In this document: positions 42,791 to 52,982 of the stretch, one piece after another
How the letters are laid out: each line of letters begins with the position of its first letter
How positions within the stretch are numbered: position 1 is the stretch's first letter
Assembly (NCBI GenBank): GCA_029851415.1
Contig: CM056742.1
Coordinates: forward strand, 112,718,246 to 112,782,245
DNA from: Eretmocerus hayati
Taxonomy: Eukaryota > Arthropoda > Insecta > Hymenoptera > Aphelinidae
Direction: 5' to 3'
DNA: 64,000 nt
Notes under the pieces: generated by a model
Told to the model about the DNA's origin: nothing
What the model saw: the letters and a program-made list of their open reading frames with translations, nothing else
Databases searched by the model: none
Translations under genes and position numbers: made by a program

Positions 42791-43785
42791 TACTTGGAAT
42801 GCGACCTGCTGCAGTTAGGTTCGTTGAGATCCTTGCATGTAGGGGTGATTTTGTCTCCATTTCAAGGTATGAGATGGATGTATGCATTTTAGCAATGTAC
42901 ATGTAATCTCTTCTATTTGTAACAATTAATTTATATTCCTCTATTCTCATTCACGAGGTATGCATCCCAACATTTCGAATTAACTTGTCTTTGTGAAGTT
43001 GTTCGGCATGAAATTCGGATATTCTTTTGAGTCTTGAAGGAAGTCAAAACTGTATCCACAATCTGAACAAGGTCCTCGAACTGAATGGTGATACTATAAC
43101 AATGCATTTTTTTAGGTACAGCGGTAAGATAAATGCATCAACTATTGCCAACGAGGAGCAGCTGTGTCACAATCAGTACAGCAGTCGAAGTTGATATGAT
43201 CCTTCTTTTGTAACTACTTCTACAAAATCGCACAAGAAAGGTGTAGCAGGCACTATGGCTTTTGCCGATATTTGGAAAAGTTGTCAAGGAAACACCAATG
43301 CAAAAATCATTGCATTCAGAAAGCATGCACATAGTACAGAAATGTGTTTTCAAGAGTGAAAGTGATGGTCCAACAAGAATTCCACATAAAAAATATACTT
43401 TAATGTAAGTATATACAAAATGTGAGTATAGAAGCAGAGACGGTTGTGGATGTCACATAAAAAATATACTGCAGAGTATATAATAAATGTGAACGGCATC
43501 CTTATGATTGCACTCAGTCATCCACCATCGATATGTCTTGCAGATAGTTCTGATTCGCAGTGAGTGTCAGTAGATGTGATATGGCCGTGACCGTGACGCC
43601 ATAAGTCTGCTCGTGCATGAAAATGAGGTTTTGTTGACAATCTCTTCTCAAGAAACTGGGGAGGGTAGAGAGATCCCTCTCCCCCCCCCCCACCCTGATG
43701 ATGAGTATACATGATCTATCCCAACCTTCCTTACTCTCAGCTTGCTCTGCTCAGTCGGTAACAGTTGGCTTTCACACGGCCTTAA

Positions 43786-44200
43786 CGGTTCCAGTGGTTG
43801 GTCAATCATCCTCATGGTCTGAATGGTAAGCTGCTTGCGAAGTGTCTTGCTACTGACGAATGCTGAGAATAAATGAAACGATAGATATCATATTATCGAT
43901 CGTGGAATAATTGAATTTGTTTGTAGTGAAATGTGTGGTAGTTACATTTGTATGTGAGTGAATGAGTGTGAGTGGGTGTGATCGTGTAAGAGTGAGTGGG
44001 AGTGCCCCAAATAGAAATCTAAATCAGTACGGAGTCTGGATTGGATCCGATAACGGCTTTTATGGATCGCTGCGGATCCGGGTTCAGTTCGAAGAGAACC
44101 CGTACGCGATCCCTTCCGGATCCTGAAACGGATTATGAATTGCGTTTATTCCGGAGGCGATCCGCTTACGATCCGGGTCACGGATCTTGGCGCTTGGAGT
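43786..44200. repeat. Dispersed repeat Y, copy 1, right part
   Basis: Blocks AAATGAAACGATAGATA, GAATAATTGAATTTGT and GTGAAATGTG(T)GGTAGTT align to 46885-46965 (AAATGAATGAAACGATATA, GGAATGATTGAATTTG). From 44030 to 44190 the sequence is studded with GGATCC/GGATCG variants, a texture also seen at 46430-46600 and 47090-47125. Confidence 0.55.
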
Positions 44201-45820
44201 TATTTCCAAAGTATCAAATGGAACATAACTGATCATTTGATTTGGTTGAATTTCCTGTCGATGGAACGAATATGATCACGAGGTGAATAAATAAACCTTC
44301 AAAAATATACTCGTCCAATGCATAAAATATTCAGAGGTGGGATGGGGCGCTCGAAACGAACAGGGCAGTGGAAGCTTATTTTTGAAATTATAAGTACACT
44401 AGGTTAAACTGAATGAAATAGTACTTTAATCATTAAACTTGTGTGATAACAATAATGTTAAAAGATAAGACGCGGAGAGAGGTGAGGGGTGAATTAGTCG
44501 CGGAGAAAAGCCAAATTGCGTGATGAATTACGCGGGAGCTCGCGGCGCGAATCGCGGGCGCGAGATCAGCCGAACTTGCTGTCTCGCCGATCCATGGTCA
44601 ACTGACGAATAATTGCTTTAGAGTGATCGACACCGGCAAAGTGCGAGGTGAGATGCGACGTTGCCCAATTTCATATTTAAATGCACCAATAGGCTCAATT
44701 TCGAGCGATCATCTGACTGATCGATACATGTATAGTTATGTGCAGGGGGGTCATCGCTCTGTCCGTCGCAGCTTGCGTTCTCGAACATTCGATAGCCACA
44801 AAACAACTATAACTTTTTGAGCTAAAAGGAAATACTTGCACATTTCCGAACAGAATAAATTCTTCAATAATTGGAGAATATCAAGGCGTAATGTACCATC
44901 ATTAGGTTATGATTTTGTTTTGAGCTGTGATTTGTTTGATGAACCAATGATGTTGTCATGATGAAAAACAGACTGAATTTTCCTCTCTAATCATATACAA
45001 ATATTAATTTTCATAAACTCCTTTCATGAAGCTATCACTGTGTCTGAAGACCTGATAGGAGATCAATACAAAATATCAGAGGGTAGCTCGATGAATTTAA
45101 ATTACAAAACATATTTGGTTTTAGTTGTAAGATGTGCTCGCTATGTTTTTCATCTTGCAGGAACTCTAATGATGAAAAACAATGCGCCACTGATGTTTGT
45201 TATATCATACAATTACTAGGCCCATGTCAACAAATTTTTAGTAGACTTGGAAGATTTGAGAATATTCAATGCTTTTACTCAATCCGGTAGGGTATGTCAA
45301 AGTACAGTAATATGACTGGTATTGTAAGGGCGATGTTAGTACAGAGTGGAATATTACAGCCAATGGTTTATGAAACGCTACGAAAACGCATTGATAGATT
45401 CATAATTGGAAATTGTGGAGCATGGAAGTGCACATACGTATGGTATGAAACTTGCTAACACTTGAGCGATGCTGTTGATGAATGGACTCTAAGCTTTAGA
45501 AGATATTTTGATATGATCAGTTAAGCTTGAGGGATGCTATTGAATAGCTTTACTTGTTTCTCCATGAGCTCTTATTAAGATGCAGATTTCATGATAAAAA
45601 ACAAATTATAACTCAGTAGTTGATGGTAATTAGTCATTTCATATGAGTCATCGTGGAATAGGATTCTTGTTTGTAATATGTCATAGCCAAAGATGATGGG
45701 ATTACTATGGTCCTGTTCTTCAACCATGGTTGCAATATTCAAGTATATGGCTAATCATTTGTTATGGACAGGTAACGAAGAGATCCACAGGTGATAGTTT
45801 AGGGCAGAATACATCATTCG
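44201..45820. other. Non-coding, nothing recognised
   Basis: AT-rich DNA. The phrase ATGATGAAAAAC recurs at 44958 and 45169, but I cannot extend it to a convincing repeat unit. No gene. Confidence 0.45.
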
Positions 45821-45968
45821 TTAACCCTCAGACTGCCAGTTGGGCTCATATATGAGCCATCCGTGACCTCGGATAAATCTCGTGACATATCGGATGTTTC
45901 TATGAATAAAATTGGCTCTTCGATGATACTAATTTTCTTAGGAAAAATGCCGGCAGTCTAAAGGTTAA
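45821..45968. mobile_element. 148-bp TTAA-flanked MITE (piggyBac-type)
   Basis: The left end is TTAACCCTCAGACTGCC. The complement of the right end is TTAACCTTTAGACTGCC, a 17-base TIR with two mismatches including the TTAA. Just inside the left TIR is the perfect palindrome GGCTCATATATGAGCC. The layout of TTAA, TIR and inner palindrome resembles the element at 17252-17418, though the sequences differ. Confidence 0.82.
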
Positions 45969-46399
45969 GATATATAGATAGAACTTCAGTTTTGGGTTCT
46001 CATGTCTCTCAGAGTATCATTTACTTGTGATGATAGTTGTTGATCCCGTCGTCGGTCTCATCCCACGCATAGATGATGGGCACTCGATCTTCAGTTGCAC
46101 AAGGTGTGAGAGAGTCGTTCTACTCTGTCTTTCAATTTCTCTTAAAAGTATATCTCACTCTTCACTTTCTACACAATGGTTATGAGAACTCAGAGGGTAA
46201 ATTCATCTCTTCCATTAACGAGAAATGTCATATGTATAGTGGGATGAGAATAATACAAGAAACAAGCTCATCAATGGATGCTGCATCTTCTAACTAATTC
46301 TTTATTGAAGCATAAGCAATTGCTGATGATTAACCACGCATTACCTCGCATTTAAGGTTAGCTGAAAATGCTGTCAGCTTTCTGCCGCTAGTGAGCAGT
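45969..46399. other. Non-coding, nothing recognised
   Basis: Contains only a 74-codon frame with no recognisable feature. Confidence 0.4.
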
Positions 46400-47060
46400 A
46401 GAAACCGTCATCCGTCTACAATCCGTCCCCAATCCGGACGCAATACTGAGGAATCTTGATCTGTACCGAGGATCCGGTTCGGAAGCTCTAGGGGCTCTGC
46501 TCCGGACTGAACCCGGATCTAAACATCCGAACTCCGAATTCATCACGGATCCGGCGCGGATTCTATCGTCCGGTCTCCGGATTAACTTTCTATCCGGGTG
46601 TGTGTGTGTGTGTCTGTCTGTCTGTCCGTCTGTCTGTAACTGTGTGTTCATGTGAGTGAGTTTGAATAAGCGAAATAGATGGAATATTCCATGCCTATTA
46701 ATTATTATTAATCGATGTTGAATGATTAATAATATACTGACGATATTGTTTGAAAGGTGAATATGATGACTCACCAGTGCAACCTTCTATGATGATCCTG
46801 GAGCTTCCTATAAGACACTCTCCTTCGCGGTCTTCAGGTGTGCTGCTTGCAGAGTTTCTTGCAACTGTTGGATGCTACAAAATGAATGAAACGATATATA
46901 ATTACCATCGTTATATGGAATGATTGAATTTGTATGTTTGGGTTAGTGAAATGTAAAGTGCGGTAGTTGGATATGCATGTGTGTAAGGAACTTGTGAGTG
47001 ACCAATAGACTCTGGATCTCGGGAGAGAGCCAGTGATCAAAATTCATCATAAGGTACAGG
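46400..47060. repeat. Dispersed repeat Y, copy 2 (uninterrupted at the TTAA site)
   Basis: Contains a GGATCCG-rich part (46430-46600), a TG/TCTG simple repeat (46600-46635) and an ATTATTAAT part. The blocks flanking the insertion in copy 1 are adjacent here: ACCAGTGCAACCTTCT is followed within ~60 bases by GTGCTGCTTGCAGAG. It thus acts as an approximate empty site for the 2.97-kb TTAA element. Confidence 0.55.
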
Positions 47061-47196
47061 TACCTCGATAGAGGTGTACGTAATATTCTTGGATCGGTAT
47101 AAGGATCGGAATGTGCGGATCGACTGGGTTCGCTTTATTTGGCCATATTTCACGTATACTAGAGGACTCCAGCTCTCGCAACGCAAAACAACGGAT

Positions 47197-47273
47197 TGTG
47201 ATGGCTGCTAGATTTAAGCCTAGGAATCACCCGCACATGCTGAGCAAGGTGGAATGCTCAGCAGATTTGATTA

Positions 47274-47319
<46 letters not shown>

Positions 47320-47892
47320 TGCGACTCTGCATGCTGCTGGATCTGCTGCTACGATATACTTATATCAAGTGCTGCTGCGCACGAGAGAGATGGAATGAGG
47401 GAGTGCGCGAAAATTATGAGGCATGAATTTACGATGAATAATGGGAGAATTTATCCCATAAAAAAGACATGGTGCTTCAGGAGCACGTTGGGGCGCAGGC
47501 ACGAAGAGAGCATGGGAGTGAAGCTCCAAATAGAGAGGAAGAAACTCAAGTTGGTACTTACAAATTATGCTTATCGAACGCACGCAAGGAATTGGTCCTA
47601 ATGATCGGACGATGTCCAAGTCTAGAATATCGGCCGCACGCTCGATCAGGATGGGTCGATCGCAATTCGCCTTCTGGAGAACGAACCAGGGTATCAAACT
47701 GCAGCTGGTGCACTCGCGGTACGGGCACAGAGAATTTGCGATAAAACGCGAGAATTAGCAGCAAGCGCGAGAACGTGGTCTGCTCAGCAAGACGGACGAA
47801 CAGAGTCTGGCAATTCAGGCTTGCGAGGCCGGTCAGCTGGTCAGTTTGGTGATCGGGGACGCGGTGCGGTGATTCTAATGGGAATGAGTTTA

Positions 47893-47953
<61 letters not shown>
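47197..47953 (-). repeat. Gypsy 3' LTR, first segment (U5 side), up to the (TC)n tract
   Basis: Starts (plus) TGTGATGGCTGCTAG, matching TGTGACGGCTGCTAG at 60217. The two run in parallel for ~680 bases, including an (AT)n run (long here, short in the other LTR) and the block GGGAATGAGTTTACTGT. It ends in a ~55-base (TC)n run at 47897-47953 where CR1-A copy A7 entered. Confidence 0.82.
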
Positions 47954-47957
<4 letters not shown>

Positions 47958-48260
47958 GGTGAGTACAACCACACGCTCTCTACATCGCTCCGTCTTGAAT
48001 GTCTTTTCTCACCGACAAAACATCGTCCCGAGGGGCATATTTTTGCAGATTGGACTTCCTCTCGCAGGCTCATACCTTTGGAGCAACACTGCATGGCTCC
48101 AATGAGAGCCTGAGAGGAATTATTCCAAATTCTGCAATTCGACAATAACATTCAGTCAGCAGTTCTTGGCGCCGAAACCAACCATCCTGCGCATGCCCGG
48201 CGATCGTCGTCTGCTCCACGCTAACTGTACACCTGTACTGCTGCTGTCTGCTGTCACGCG

Positions 48261-50054
48261 ATGGGCGACACCACCTGCCACATATGCAACACCAACCTGC
48301 GTCATGGCAGCAAGCAGTGCAGCACCTGCAAACGGCTCGTCCACACAAAATGTTCAAAAACATCGAACAACAAGTGGTTTTGCATAGCGTGTCAAGAGGT
48401 GAGCAGAAAATCCTACAAAATAGCGTCGCCGGGCGCCATTAAGCAGACGGCTTCGTCTGCTCGGCGCAGCACTACGAAGCACGTCAGAGAGAGAGAGATG
48501 GAGAATACCGGCTTGCGCACTAGTGTGAGTGGCTTGTCTACCACTACACAGACTCGGCTCAGCTCTCGCAGCAAGGTGGGGACATCTCCCCTTGCCCCGC
48601 ACACCATTACCACCGGCCGCGGCGAGAAGCCCCCTACCACCAGTGGCTCTACTCCCGTTGGGAGGACCGATGAACAGCGGATGTCGTCTGCTGCACCACC
48701 AACTCGCAGCGGTGGCAGCACCTCAGCGCTTACCGCTCGTGGCGCGCAAATTCAAACAGAGGCCATCGGCGCATCCCAGCCATTACTCTTATCAACATCT
48801 TCTGAGGATGGTCGTGGGATATCCCAAGACGGGAACGACAGAACACCAGTCCAGCCAACCACTTCAGCAACAACGCCAGCACCGGGAATTCTTAGAGATA
48901 AGTGGGTTTTGATTTCGCAGAGTACTCTGGATCTCTTTTTTCAACAAAATGACTTAACTCAGAACCGGCTCGACGAAATAATGTCCCTCTTAAACCGACG
49001 TGAGGCTGCCATCTCCTCTCCGCCACCCACACCAGCAGTGAGTGCGGAGAGTGCTCAACTGTTAGCGCGCATGTCGTCTCTGGAGGAACTCATAGAGAAG
49101 CAAAACTCCAAGCTGGAGGAGTTTCGCCTAGATCGTGAGCTGCTTCTTGAGGAAAATACTTTGATGAAAAGCCAGATCTCACATCTGACTGATCTTTTGA
49201 AAGACGACCAGGGCACTCTGCGAAAATCTAATGTTAGTAATGAAATCAAGTCTTCCATTTCTGAGCTTCCACATCAATCCTCCGGGCCAGATCCTCAAGT
49301 TCGAACGGATTTTTCTAACAATTCACGTGCTGGGCGGCGGAGCACTGAACTCAGGGGTGAAGGTCTTGAGTGCAGCCAACTGATTATCACTGGTGCTTTG
49401 AAAAAAGACTCTACTGCCTCGGAGGATGAGGTACGTAATATTTCCTTCGCAGTACTCAAGTCCATTCTTCCCTCACTGGAGAGGGAGAACATTTCTGATG
49501 TTCGTGTTCTGCAGCCCGGGCACGTGTCCGGAAGGACGAATCCGAAACGTAACTACAAATCACCCGTTTCATCGCCCCGAGCCTCGGTCATCCGCTCACG
49601 TTCTGTTCCATCCTGCGTAGTCCAACTCTCGTGCAGTCGTCTAGTCAGGGAGGTGATTAGAGCCAAGCGCTCGATTGCCAACAATTATTTCACAACTCAT
49701 AACATCGAGCCCACATTGCTTGACCCTGAAGCGAAAGCCCATGTGCCGGACCGAAAGATTTACATCAATGGAATGCTACCTCGTGACAAATACAAGGAAT
49801 ATATTCAGCTGAGGCCACTTGCACGAGGTCTAGGCTTCAAATATGTTTGGCACAGCGGTGGACGCTTTTGGGTCAGGCGTAGAAATGGCGAGAGAGCGCA
49901 TGCGTTCGAGTCCCTCACTGAACTGCATGTCATTCAAACGGCGTGTCGGACAGCCCCAAGACCAAATCATGAGTCATCGGACAGTAGCCCGAACAGTCCA
50001 ACCGTTCCAGACCAGGCTACAGATTCTACAGCAGCATCAGCGGGGACTCCCTGA
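48261..50054 (+). CDS. CR1-A ORF1: PHD-finger, coiled-coil RNA-binding protein
   Basis: 597 residues from the ATG at the finger. The PHD-like Cys4-His-Cys3 finger spans residues ~6-44 (CHIC, CSTC, H, C, CIAC). A Ser/Thr/Pro-rich linker follows to ~205. A coiled coil lies at ~205-320, with LEELIEKQNSKLEEFRLDRE as its core. The RRM-like part, ~365-490, contains CSQLIITGALKKDSTASEDE. The basic C-terminal domain, ~490-560, contains KYVWHSGGRFWVRRRNGER and resembles the C-terminal domain of baculoviral FP protein and L1 ORF1. Expected role: trimeric nucleic-acid chaperone of the RNP. The stop TGA at 50052-50054 is followed by CTA. Confidence 0.92.
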   Translation: MGDTTCHICNTNLRHGSKQCSTCKRLVHTKCSKTSNNKWFCIACQEVSRKSYKIASPGAIKQTASSARRSTTKHVREREMENTGLRTSVSGLSTTTQTRLSSRSKVGTSPLAPHTITTGRGEKPPTTSGSTPVGRTDEQRMSSAAPPTRSGGSTSALTARGAQIQTEAIGASQPLLLSTSSEDGRGISQDGNDRTPVQPTTSATTPAPGILRDKWVLISQSTLDLFFQQNDLTQNRLDEIMSLLNRREAAISSPPPTPAVSAESAQLLARMSSLEELIEKQNSKLEEFRLDRELLLEENTLMKSQISHLTDLLKDDQGTLRKSNVSNEIKSSISELPHQSSGPDPQVRTDFSNNSRAGRRSTELRGEGLECSQLIITGALKKDSTASEDEVRNISFAVLKSILPSLERENISDVRVLQPGHVSGRTNPKRNYKSPVSSPRASVIRSRSVPSCVVQLSCSRLVREVIRAKRSIANNYFTTHNIEPTLLDPEAKAHVPDRKIYINGMLPRDKYKEYIQLRPLARGLGFKYVWHSGGRFWVRRRNGERAHAFESLTELHVIQTACRTAPRPNHESSDSSPNSPTVPDQATDSTAASAGTP

Positions 50055-50058
50055 CTAA
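50052..50058 (+). other. ORF1/ORF2 junction stop of copy A7, TGA CTA A, candidate readthrough site
   Basis: Reads ACT CCC TGA CTA AAT ACG GCT. The single in-frame stop is followed by CTA, with an open frame of 975 codons after it. UGA CUA is an established readthrough-promoting context in alphaviruses and some animal mRNAs. No ATG lies in the first 134 ORF2 codons. Confidence 0.65.
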
Positions 50059-52982
50059 ATACGGCTGCCGGAGAGTCAAAAGGGAGTGGTAGTTCCTTAA
50101 AGGCGGGGTTTATCAACCTTAACTCCTTAACAGATAAGATTGAGCACCTGCGCCTGCTCGTCGCTGCCGACCCCTCCTACCATCTTTTCGGGGTAGCTGA
50201 GTCGTGGCTCGATGAGTTTGTGGATGACAGTCTTGTTCAGGTCCCAGGTTATTCGCTGTTACGGCAAGATCGTAACAGAAACGGTGGCGGGGTTGCTCTG
50301 TATGTGCGTAATGATTTCAAAGTGGAGAGGCTTGCCTCGTCTAATACTTCTGGTCCGGGGTGTCCTGGCATCCCCGAGTATTTCTTTTGCAGCGTACAGC
50401 AGGGTAACTCGCCATCGATTCTAGTAGGTGTGATTTATAGACCTCCAAAGGTTGCCATGCAGAAGGATGATGGGCTTTTCGGCTCATTACGCCGACTGTG
50501 TGGAGATTTTAGCCACAAAGTTATTATGGGGGATCTGAACGCAGACTTGTTGGACACGGCTCATTCTGACACAAAGACATTGACCGCACTGACCGAAGAA
50601 CTGTCCCTTCAGATTGTGCAGCACGGTGCGACTCATCAACACAACCCCAATGTGTCTCATAAATGGATCGACCATATGTACGTAGATGAAAATGATACCG
50701 TCACCGACTTACAAAACAGACTACTGCCCAGTTTCGGCAAGCACGCGGTCATCGACGTCACCATCAACGTCTTCACTCCTGCTCCGCCTAAAAATTCCTT
50801 CACATACAGGGATTTCCGTAACATCACTCCGGAGCAGTTGAATGATCGCCTGCTTCGCTGTGACTGGACAGCGCTCAACAATGCTGAAACTAGTTTGGAA
50901 GATGCGATTAATTGCCTCAATGAAAACTTGAAAGTTGTATTAGATGAACTAGCGCCTGAAAAAACGATTTGCCCTCGTAAAGGCGACGCTCCTTGGATTG
51001 GTCCCGAGCTGAAAGGACTCATTAAGAAGCGAGATGCAACACGTAGGCGCTGGGAGCGAAACCAATGCAACCAGCGCAAGTGTTCTGGTCTTCAGAATGA
51101 GTTCTTCCGGCTCAGTGAAGAGGTCGACGTGCGTATTGAGAAAGAGCGAAATTCCTTCATTCAAAGTCACCTTTCCGACGCTCTTGATCAACATAAAAAC
51201 ATTTGGAAGGAAATGCGTAACCTCGGCCTCTTGCCTAAGAGCAAAGAGGAGGAGCTTCACGGCTTCACCCCGGACGAGTTGAACGCTCACTTTGCAGGAG
51301 TCTCTGTCTCACCTCGCGAGAATATAGAAGAAGCAATGGACGATGTAATGGTGGCTCCAGAGGAGGGTTTCGAATTCAAGCCAACCAATTTGAATGAAGT
51401 AGTCCTTGCCATAAAACATTTCTCCTCACAGGCTCGCGGGGTAGATGGAATCCCTCAGAGCGTGATCGCGAAAGCTCTCCCGGCGATTGGTGATCTTATT
51501 GTACATATTTTCAACTCCTCTTTCGCTCACAGCATCTTTCCTGAGACTTGGAAGCAAGCACAGCTGATTGCGCTAAAAAAGACTGTAGCTCCATCATCAG
51601 TCTCGGACTTCCGTCCTATTGCGCTCTTGTGCTTCCTCTCCAAGGTTCTCGAAAAGATTGCACACGCCCAAATCACGGAGTACTTGGAGAAAGAAAAATT
51701 ATTAGATGGCTTCCAGGCTGGTTTCAGACAACACCACAGTACCCAGACAGCTTTGCTGAAATTGACTGATGACATCAGACTAGGTATAGATAGGAAGAAG
51801 ATCACCCTTTTACTACTCTTCGACTTCAGCAAAGCCTTTGACACGATATCACCAACAAAACTTCTGAGTAAACTGCGACAACTTGGTTTCTCGCGTTCGG
51901 CACTCCTGTGGATCAAATCATATTTACAAGGTCGCACCCAGCTAGTCACCTCCAAGAATGGTAAATCTGATTGGCTCGCAACCAATCTGGGTGTTCCGCA
52001 GGGTTCTGTTCTCGGGCCCTTACTCTTTAGTTTGTACGTCAATGACTTGCCTGGGCTATTGAATGGAAAGTCGGTAAATCATCTCTTTTACGCTGATGAC
52101 CTCCAAATTTATCTCCAAATCGAGAAAAATAAGATCAGGGAGGGCATCGCTCGACTAGGAGAAATCGGACGACTGGTTGCTGATTGGGCTATGGGCTCCG
52201 GCCTGCGTCTCAACGCTGGTAAAACCAAAGCAATCTTTTTCTCTTCCGAGAGGAATATCAAGGATCTGAAAAGGATGGATTTGCCAGGTGTTGAGATACA
52301 GGATGGAGTTTTCGTTCCTTTCAGTGACACAGTCGTGAGTCTTGGTGTTGTATTAGACAGCGAATTATCGTGGAAACCGCAAATAAATCAAGTGACGAAG
52401 AAAGTCAACAGGGCCCTGTACGGTTTGCGGTTTTTCAGGGCATGCATCACCGGGACTCTCCGAGTTCGACTGGTCGAGGCGTTAGTACAACCCCATCTAG
52501 ACTATTGTACGGTCGTGTATCTTGACGCCACAGACGAACAGCGGCAACGGCTACAAAGACTAAACAACTCATTTGTGAGATACATTTTTGATCTTAGGAG
52601 AGACGAGCACATCACTTCGTTCAGGGAAAACTTGGATTGGCTGCGTACTGATTCGCGGCGAATGTACTTTGCAGGCATTATCATGTATAAGATCATGCAC
52701 ATGAGGGAACCTGGTTACCTGTCTGCAATGTTTACCAGGCACCAATCCGAGCGCCCCGTGCGGGGAGATGTACAAGAGCAGGAACTCAAAGTCCCCAAGG
52801 TGAGACTTGAATATGGAAGAAGATCTTTCCAAGTTCAATGCGCTCACTTCTGGAACTTTCTCCCTTCAGGCATTCGGCAAATTCAGAAGATCTCATTTTT
52901 CAAAGAAGCTTTGAAAGAGTTTCTCTTATCACAACCATCCCAGAGGATTGATGTAGATAACAAACAATACTTTAACCTCTGA
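50055..52982 (+). CDS. CR1-A ORF2: AP endonuclease-reverse transcriptase, intact
   Basis: 975 codons in the ORF1 frame after TGA. Endonuclease, residues ~17-235: NLNSLTDKI near 21, GVAESWLDE near 46, IYRPPK near 127, GDLNADL near 159, WIDHMYV near 204, and a GKHAVIDV end where related copies have SGH. RT, ~495-800: FRPIALLCFLSKVLEKI, GFRQHHSTQTALLKL, FDFSKAFDTISP near 588, GVPQGSVLGPLLF near 646, FYADDLQIY near 678 and LNAGKTKAIFF. The C-terminus has the signature AHFWNFLPSGIR. The first Met is residue 135, beyond two nuclease motifs, so a start there would be inactive. The acting enzyme is probably an ORF1-ORF2 fusion of about 1573 residues. Confidence 0.93.
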   Translation, partial: LNTAAGESKGSGSSLKAGFINLNSLTDKIEHLRLLVAADPSYHLFGVAESWLDEFVDDSLVQVPGYSLLRQDRNRNGGGVALYVRNDFKVERLASSNTSGPGCPGIPEYFFCSVQQGNSPSILVGVIYRPPKVAMQKDDGLFGSLRRLCGDFSHKVIMGDLNADLLDTAHSDTKTLTALTEELSLQIVQHGATHQHNPNVSHKWIDHMYVDENDTVTDLQNRLLPSFGKHAVIDVTINVFTPAPPKNSFTYRDFRNITPEQLNDRLLRCDWTALNNAETSLEDAINCLNENLKVVLDELAPEKTICPRKGDAPWIGPELKGLIKKRDATRRRWERNQCNQRKCSGLQNEFFRLSEEVDVRIEKERNSFIQSHLSDALDQHKNIWKEMRNLGLLPKSKEEELHGFTPDELNAHFAGVSVSPRENIEEAMDDVMVAPEEGFEFKPTNLNEVVLAIKHFSSQARGVDGIPQSVIAKALPAIGDLIVHIFNSSFAHSIFPETWKQAQLIALKKTVAPSSVSDFRPIALLCFLSKVLEKIAHAQITEYLEKEKLLDGFQAGFRQHHSTQTALLKLTDDIRLGIDRKKITLLLLFDFSKAFDTISPTKLLSKLRQLGFSRSALLWIKSYLQGRTQLVTSKNGKSDWLATNLGVPQGSVLGPLLFSLYVNDLPGLLNGKSVNHLFYADDLQIYLQIEKNKIREGIARLGEIGRLVADWAMGSGLRLNAGKTKAIFFSSERNIKDLKRMDLPGVEIQDGVFVPFSDTVVSLGVVLDSELSWKPQINQVTKKVNRALYGLRFFRACITGTLRVRLVEALVQPHLDYCTVVYLDATDEQRQRLQRLNNSFVRYIFDLRRDEHITSFRENLDWLRTDSRRMYFAGIIMYKIMHMREPGYLSAMFTRHQSERPVRGDVQEQELKVPKVRLEYGRRSFQVQCAHFWNFLPSGIRQIQKISFFKEALKEFLLSQPSQRIDVDNKQYFNL

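Larger units (their letters stand above)
40812..43785. mobile_element. 2.97-kb TTAA-flanked element with ~32-bp TIRs
   Basis: The left end is TTAAGGGCATGTGAAAGCCA, continuing ACTTTGACCGAC. The complement of the right end is TTAAGGCCGTGTGAAAGCCA, continuing ACTGTTACCGAC; by eye 27 of 32 match. The sequence on either side resembles an unbroken copy of the same repeat at 46770-46900, which supports an insertion. TTAA ends again point to the piggyBac type. The interior holds a foldback unit and a tandem array but no transposase. Confidence 0.7.

Noticed and set aside
47558..48151. Minus-strand 197-codon frame with Arg-Glu repeats
   Set aside because: The RE repeat is the (GA)n tract; the frame spans an LTR/CR1-A junction.
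51527..52042. Minus-strand 171-codon frame
   Set aside because: Shadow of the CR1-A reverse transcriptase; the same antisense frame appears opposite A1 and A6.
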